Part shown: piece after piece, positions 4,988 to 7,019 of the stretch | How the letters are laid out: each line of letters begins with the position of its first letter | Numbering within the stretch: position 1 is the stretch's first letter | Origin: PNAI01 sp964575715 | Lineage (GTDB): Bacteria > Pseudomonadota > Alphaproteobacteria > Rhizobiales > Xanthobacteraceae | Direction of reading: 5' to 3' | Length of the DNA: 7,019 nt | Assembly (NCBI GenBank): GCA_964575715.1 | Contig: CAZNSG010000228.1 | Coordinates: 1 to 7,019 of the forward strand | Notes under the pieces: model-generated | Databases searched by the model: none | Seen by the model: only the letters and a program-made list of their open reading frames with translations | What the model was told of the DNA's origin: nothing | Translations under genes and position numbers: made by a program

Positions 4988-5696
4988 GAACGACACCTCG
5001 AAGGGGCCAAGCCCGGCCGTTGCGCTTGCCGGCGTTAATCTCTCGCTCGGCCGCGGCGCGGCCAGTGTTCATATCCTCAAAGACCTCAGCCTGCATATAG
5101 GGAGCGGCGAGGCGGTCGGCCTGGTCGGCCCGTCCGGCTCCGGCAAATCCACGCTGCTCATGGTGATGGCCGGGCTGGAGCGGCCCGATGCCGGCACGGT
5201 CGCGGTCGCCGGCCATGATCTCGGCGCGCTCGACGAGGACGGCTTGGCGCGCTTTCGCTGCCGCAATGTGGGCATCGTTTTTCAGTCGTTTCATCTCATT
5301 CCGACCATGACGGCGCTGGAGAACGTCGCCGTGCCGCTCGAACTCGCCGGCGCCTCCGATGCGCACGGGCGCGCGCGCCGGGAATTGGCGGCAGTGGGCC
5401 TCGCCGAGCGGCTTGGGCATTATCCGGCGGAACTCTCGGGCGGCGAACAGCAGCGAGTCGCGCTGGCGCGGGCGCATGCGCCAGATCCAAAAATTCTCAT
5501 GGCCGACGAGCCGACCGGCAATCTGGACGAGGATACCGGTCAACACATCATCGATCTTATGTTCGCCAGCCATAAGGAGCGCGGCACGACGCTCGTGCTC
5601 GTCACCCACGATGCCGCGCTGGCGCAGCGCTGCGACCGCATCGTGCGGCTGCGCTCGGGCCGGATCGATGGCGAGAGCGTGAAAGCCCGAACATGA
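4986..5696 (+). CDS. ybbA: ABC transporter ATP-binding protein, LolD/MacB type (YbbA)
   Basis: A 236-residue cytoplasmic ATPase that powers the neighbouring permease. All ABC motifs are intact: Walker A GPSGSGKST (48-56), Q-loop VFQSFHLIPTMT with Q100, signature LSGGEQQR (150-157), Walker B ILMADEP (170-176), D-loop NLD (179-181), and H-loop histidine H208 in VTHD. The sequence around the Q-loop and the TGNLD motif are typical of the LolD/MacB/FtsE group, which act mechanically on envelope lipids, lipoproteins or exported substrates rather than on small solutes. Length equals E. coli YbbA. It starts at ATG 4986 with no strong Shine-Dalgarno, and ends in an ATGA overlap with the permease gene, indicating translational coupling. 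The substrate is not known for this family. Confidence 0.93.
   Translation: MNDTSKGPSPAVALAGVNLSLGRGAASVHILKDLSLHIGSGEAVGLVGPSGSGKSTLLMVMAGLERPDAGTVAVAGHDLGALDEDGLARFRCRNVGIVFQSFHLIPTMTALENVAVPLELAGASDAHGRARRELAAVGLAERLGHYPAELSGGEQQRVALARAHAPDPKILMADEPTGNLDEDTGQHIIDLMFASHKERGTTLVLVTHDAALAQRCDRIVRLRSGRIDGESVKART
4994..4999 (-). promoter_or_regulatory. Ribosome binding site for tesA inside the ybbA coding region
   Basis: The minus strand reads GAGGTG, 6 bases before the tesA ATG at 4987-4985. It lies within codons 3-5 of the divergent ybbA. If used, the tesA mRNA must start inside ybbA. Confidence 0.4.
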
Positions 5697-7019
5697 GCAT
5701 CGCTCACATCAACCGCCCTTCCCTGCTCGCAATCGAACTTGCGCTGCGCGAGCTGCGTTCCGGCCTGCGCGGGTTCTTTGTTTTTATCGCCTGCATCGCG
5801 CTTGGCGTGATGGCGATTGCCGGAGTTGGGTCCTTCTCCGAGAGCCTGTCCGAGGGCTTGGCGCGCGAGGGCCGCGTGATACTGGGCGGCGATCTCGCCT
5901 TTTCGCTCATCCAGCGCGAGTCGAGCGCGACCGAGCGCGCCTTTCTCGAACGCGCAGGCCAAGTGTCGGTTGCCGCGACCATGCGCGCCATGGCGCGCAC
6001 CGCCGATGGACGCAGCACGCTGGTCGAGATCAAGGCGGTGAATGCGGCCTATCCGCACTACGGCGCCGTTACGCTCGATCGCGATGTGCCGCTCGCGGCG
6101 GTGCTCGCCGAACGCAATGGCATCCATGGCGCGGCTGTGGATCCGGCCCTGCTCACCAGGCTCGATCTTGCGCCCGGCACGCGGCTGACCATCGGCGCGG
6201 CCACGATCGAGCTTTCCGCTGTGCTCAAAAGCGAGCCGGACAAGCTCGCAAGCGGGATTGCGTTCGGACCGCGGCTCTTGGTGAGCGAAGCGGCGCTGCG
6301 CGCGACCGGCCTGTTGCAGCCGGGCAGCCTGGTGCGCTGGAACTATCAATTGAAACTTCCCGTTGAGAACGAAAGCGCGACCGCCACCGTGGTCACCGCC
6401 GCGCGCGCGCAATTGCCGGAGGCCGGCTGGGAGATCCGCACGCGCAACAATGCTTCGCCGGCGCTAGAGCGCAATGTCGAGCGGTTCACGCAATACCTCA
6501 CCCTGGTCGGGCTGACAGCGCTCTTGATCGGCGGCGTCGGAGTGGCCAATGCGGTCAAGAGCCACCTCGACCGCAAGCGCGACGTGATCGCGACGTTCAA
6601 GACGCTCGGCGCGTCCGGCAGCCAGGTCTTTACGATTTATCTGGCGCAAATCATGGTGCTGGCGGGTATCGGTTCCGCTATCGGGGTTGCGCTCGGCGCC
6701 GCCCTGCCGTTTCTGATTGCCGCGCTGTTTGGCGCCATCATTCCGTTGCCGCTCGCGCCGGCGCTGCATCTGGGCAAGCTCGCGCTTGCGCTGGCCTATG
6801 GGCTGTTCACCGCGCTCGCCTTCGCGCTCTGGCCGCTCGGCCGCGCTCATGATGTGCCGGTGGCGGCACTGTTCCGCGCGGTGGTGGCGCCGGAGCGCAA
6901 GTGGCCGCGCAAGCGATATGTTATTGCGACCGCATTGGTCGTTGCTCTGCTCGCGGCGCTTGCGGTCTTCTTTGCCTATGACCGGCGCATCGCGATGATT
7001 TTCGTCGCCGCCGCCGCCA
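5693..7019 (+). CDS. ybbP: ABC transporter permease, FtsX/MacB type (YbbP), 3' end outside the window
   Basis: The frame is open from ATG 5693 to the window end, 442 codons; E. coli YbbP is about 800 residues, so roughly half is present. The first hydrophobic segment is at residues 28-48 after a short cytoplasmic helix (ELALRELRSGLRG). A periplasmic domain of about 215 residues follows, with ILGGDLAFSLIQRE and VEIKAVNAAYPHYG, hallmarks of the YbbP family. Further membrane segments lie near 268-290, 313-345, 364-382 and 411-428. The stretch RKRDVIATFKTLGASGSQVF (293-312) between segments two and three is the FtsX-type cytoplasmic coupling loop. It overlaps ybbA by four bases, so the two are one operon. 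The role is presumed envelope maintenance or lipid handling with TesA; the substrate is unknown. Confidence 0.92.
   Translation, partial: MSIAHINRPSLLAIELALRELRSGLRGFFVFIACIALGVMAIAGVGSFSESLSEGLAREGRVILGGDLAFSLIQRESSATERAFLERAGQVSVAATMRAMARTADGRSTLVEIKAVNAAYPHYGAVTLDRDVPLAAVLAERNGIHGAAVDPALLTRLDLAPGTRLTIGAATIELSAVLKSEPDKLASGIAFGPRLLVSEAALRATGLLQPGSLVRWNYQLKLPVENESATATVVTAARAQLPEAGWEIRTRNNASPALERNVERFTQYLTLVGLTALLIGGVGVANAVKSHLDRKRDVIATFKTLGASGSQVFTIYLAQIMVLAGIGSAIGVALGAALPFLIAALFGAIIPLPLAPALHLGKLALALAYGLFTALAFALWPLGRAHDVPVAALFRAVVAPERKWPRKRYVIATALVVALLAALAVFFAYDRRIAMIFVAAAA

Noticed and set aside
4935..5609. Minus-strand frame of 224 codons opposite ybbA
   Set aside because: ybbA has every ABC ATPase motif intact on the plus strand, so the antisense frame is a shadow.
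5540..6412. Minus-strand frame of 290 codons opposite the ybbA end and ybbP
   Set aside because: It is antisense to two well-supported genes; the product is low-complexity, rich in arginine, alanine and glycine, with no family features.

Overview
The window looks like a chromosomal segment of a high-GC alphaproteobacterium, most likely of the Hyphomicrobiales (Bradyrhizobium/Rhodopseudomonas/Xanthobacteraceae side). This rests on the GC-rich codon use of the housekeeping genes, the tesA/ybbA/ybbP gene group, and GC-rich palindromic intergenic repeats of a style common in that order. The taxon is inferred from style and was not tested.

Layout: positions 1-496 have no confident gene. They hold two copies of a palindromic repeat (about 157-243 and 363-449) with a further hairpin between them. 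Positions 497-1033 (minus) encode ThpR/LigT, an RNA 2',3'-cyclic phosphodiesterase. Positions 1046-1206 hold a small MITE-like inverted-repeat element with a possible 5-bp target duplication. Positions 1278-4097 (minus) encode a 939-residue TIR - nSTAND1 NTPase - transmembrane - FGE-sulfatase-fold protein, the most interesting gene here. Positions 4259-4987 (minus) encode a secreted SGNH arylesterase/lysophospholipase (TesA type). Positions 4986-5696 (plus) encode a LolD/YbbA-type ABC ATPase, followed with an ATGA overlap by its large FtsX/MacB-type permease (YbbP type), which runs off the window end.

How they work together: tesA, ybbA and ybbP form the same divergent gene group as in E. coli. 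ThpR is an ordinary RNA-processing gene. The TIR-STAND-FGE gene sits between tesA and thpR, flanked by repeat elements on both sides, which suggests a later insertion of an accessory gene into a core neighbourhood. Its architecture (putative NADase effector, STAND switch, membrane anchor, cysteine-rich sensor fold) fits a stand-alone anti-phage or stress-triggered conflict protein. The predicted topology would put the sensor domain in the periplasm. Function, trigger and novelty cannot be proved from sequence alone.
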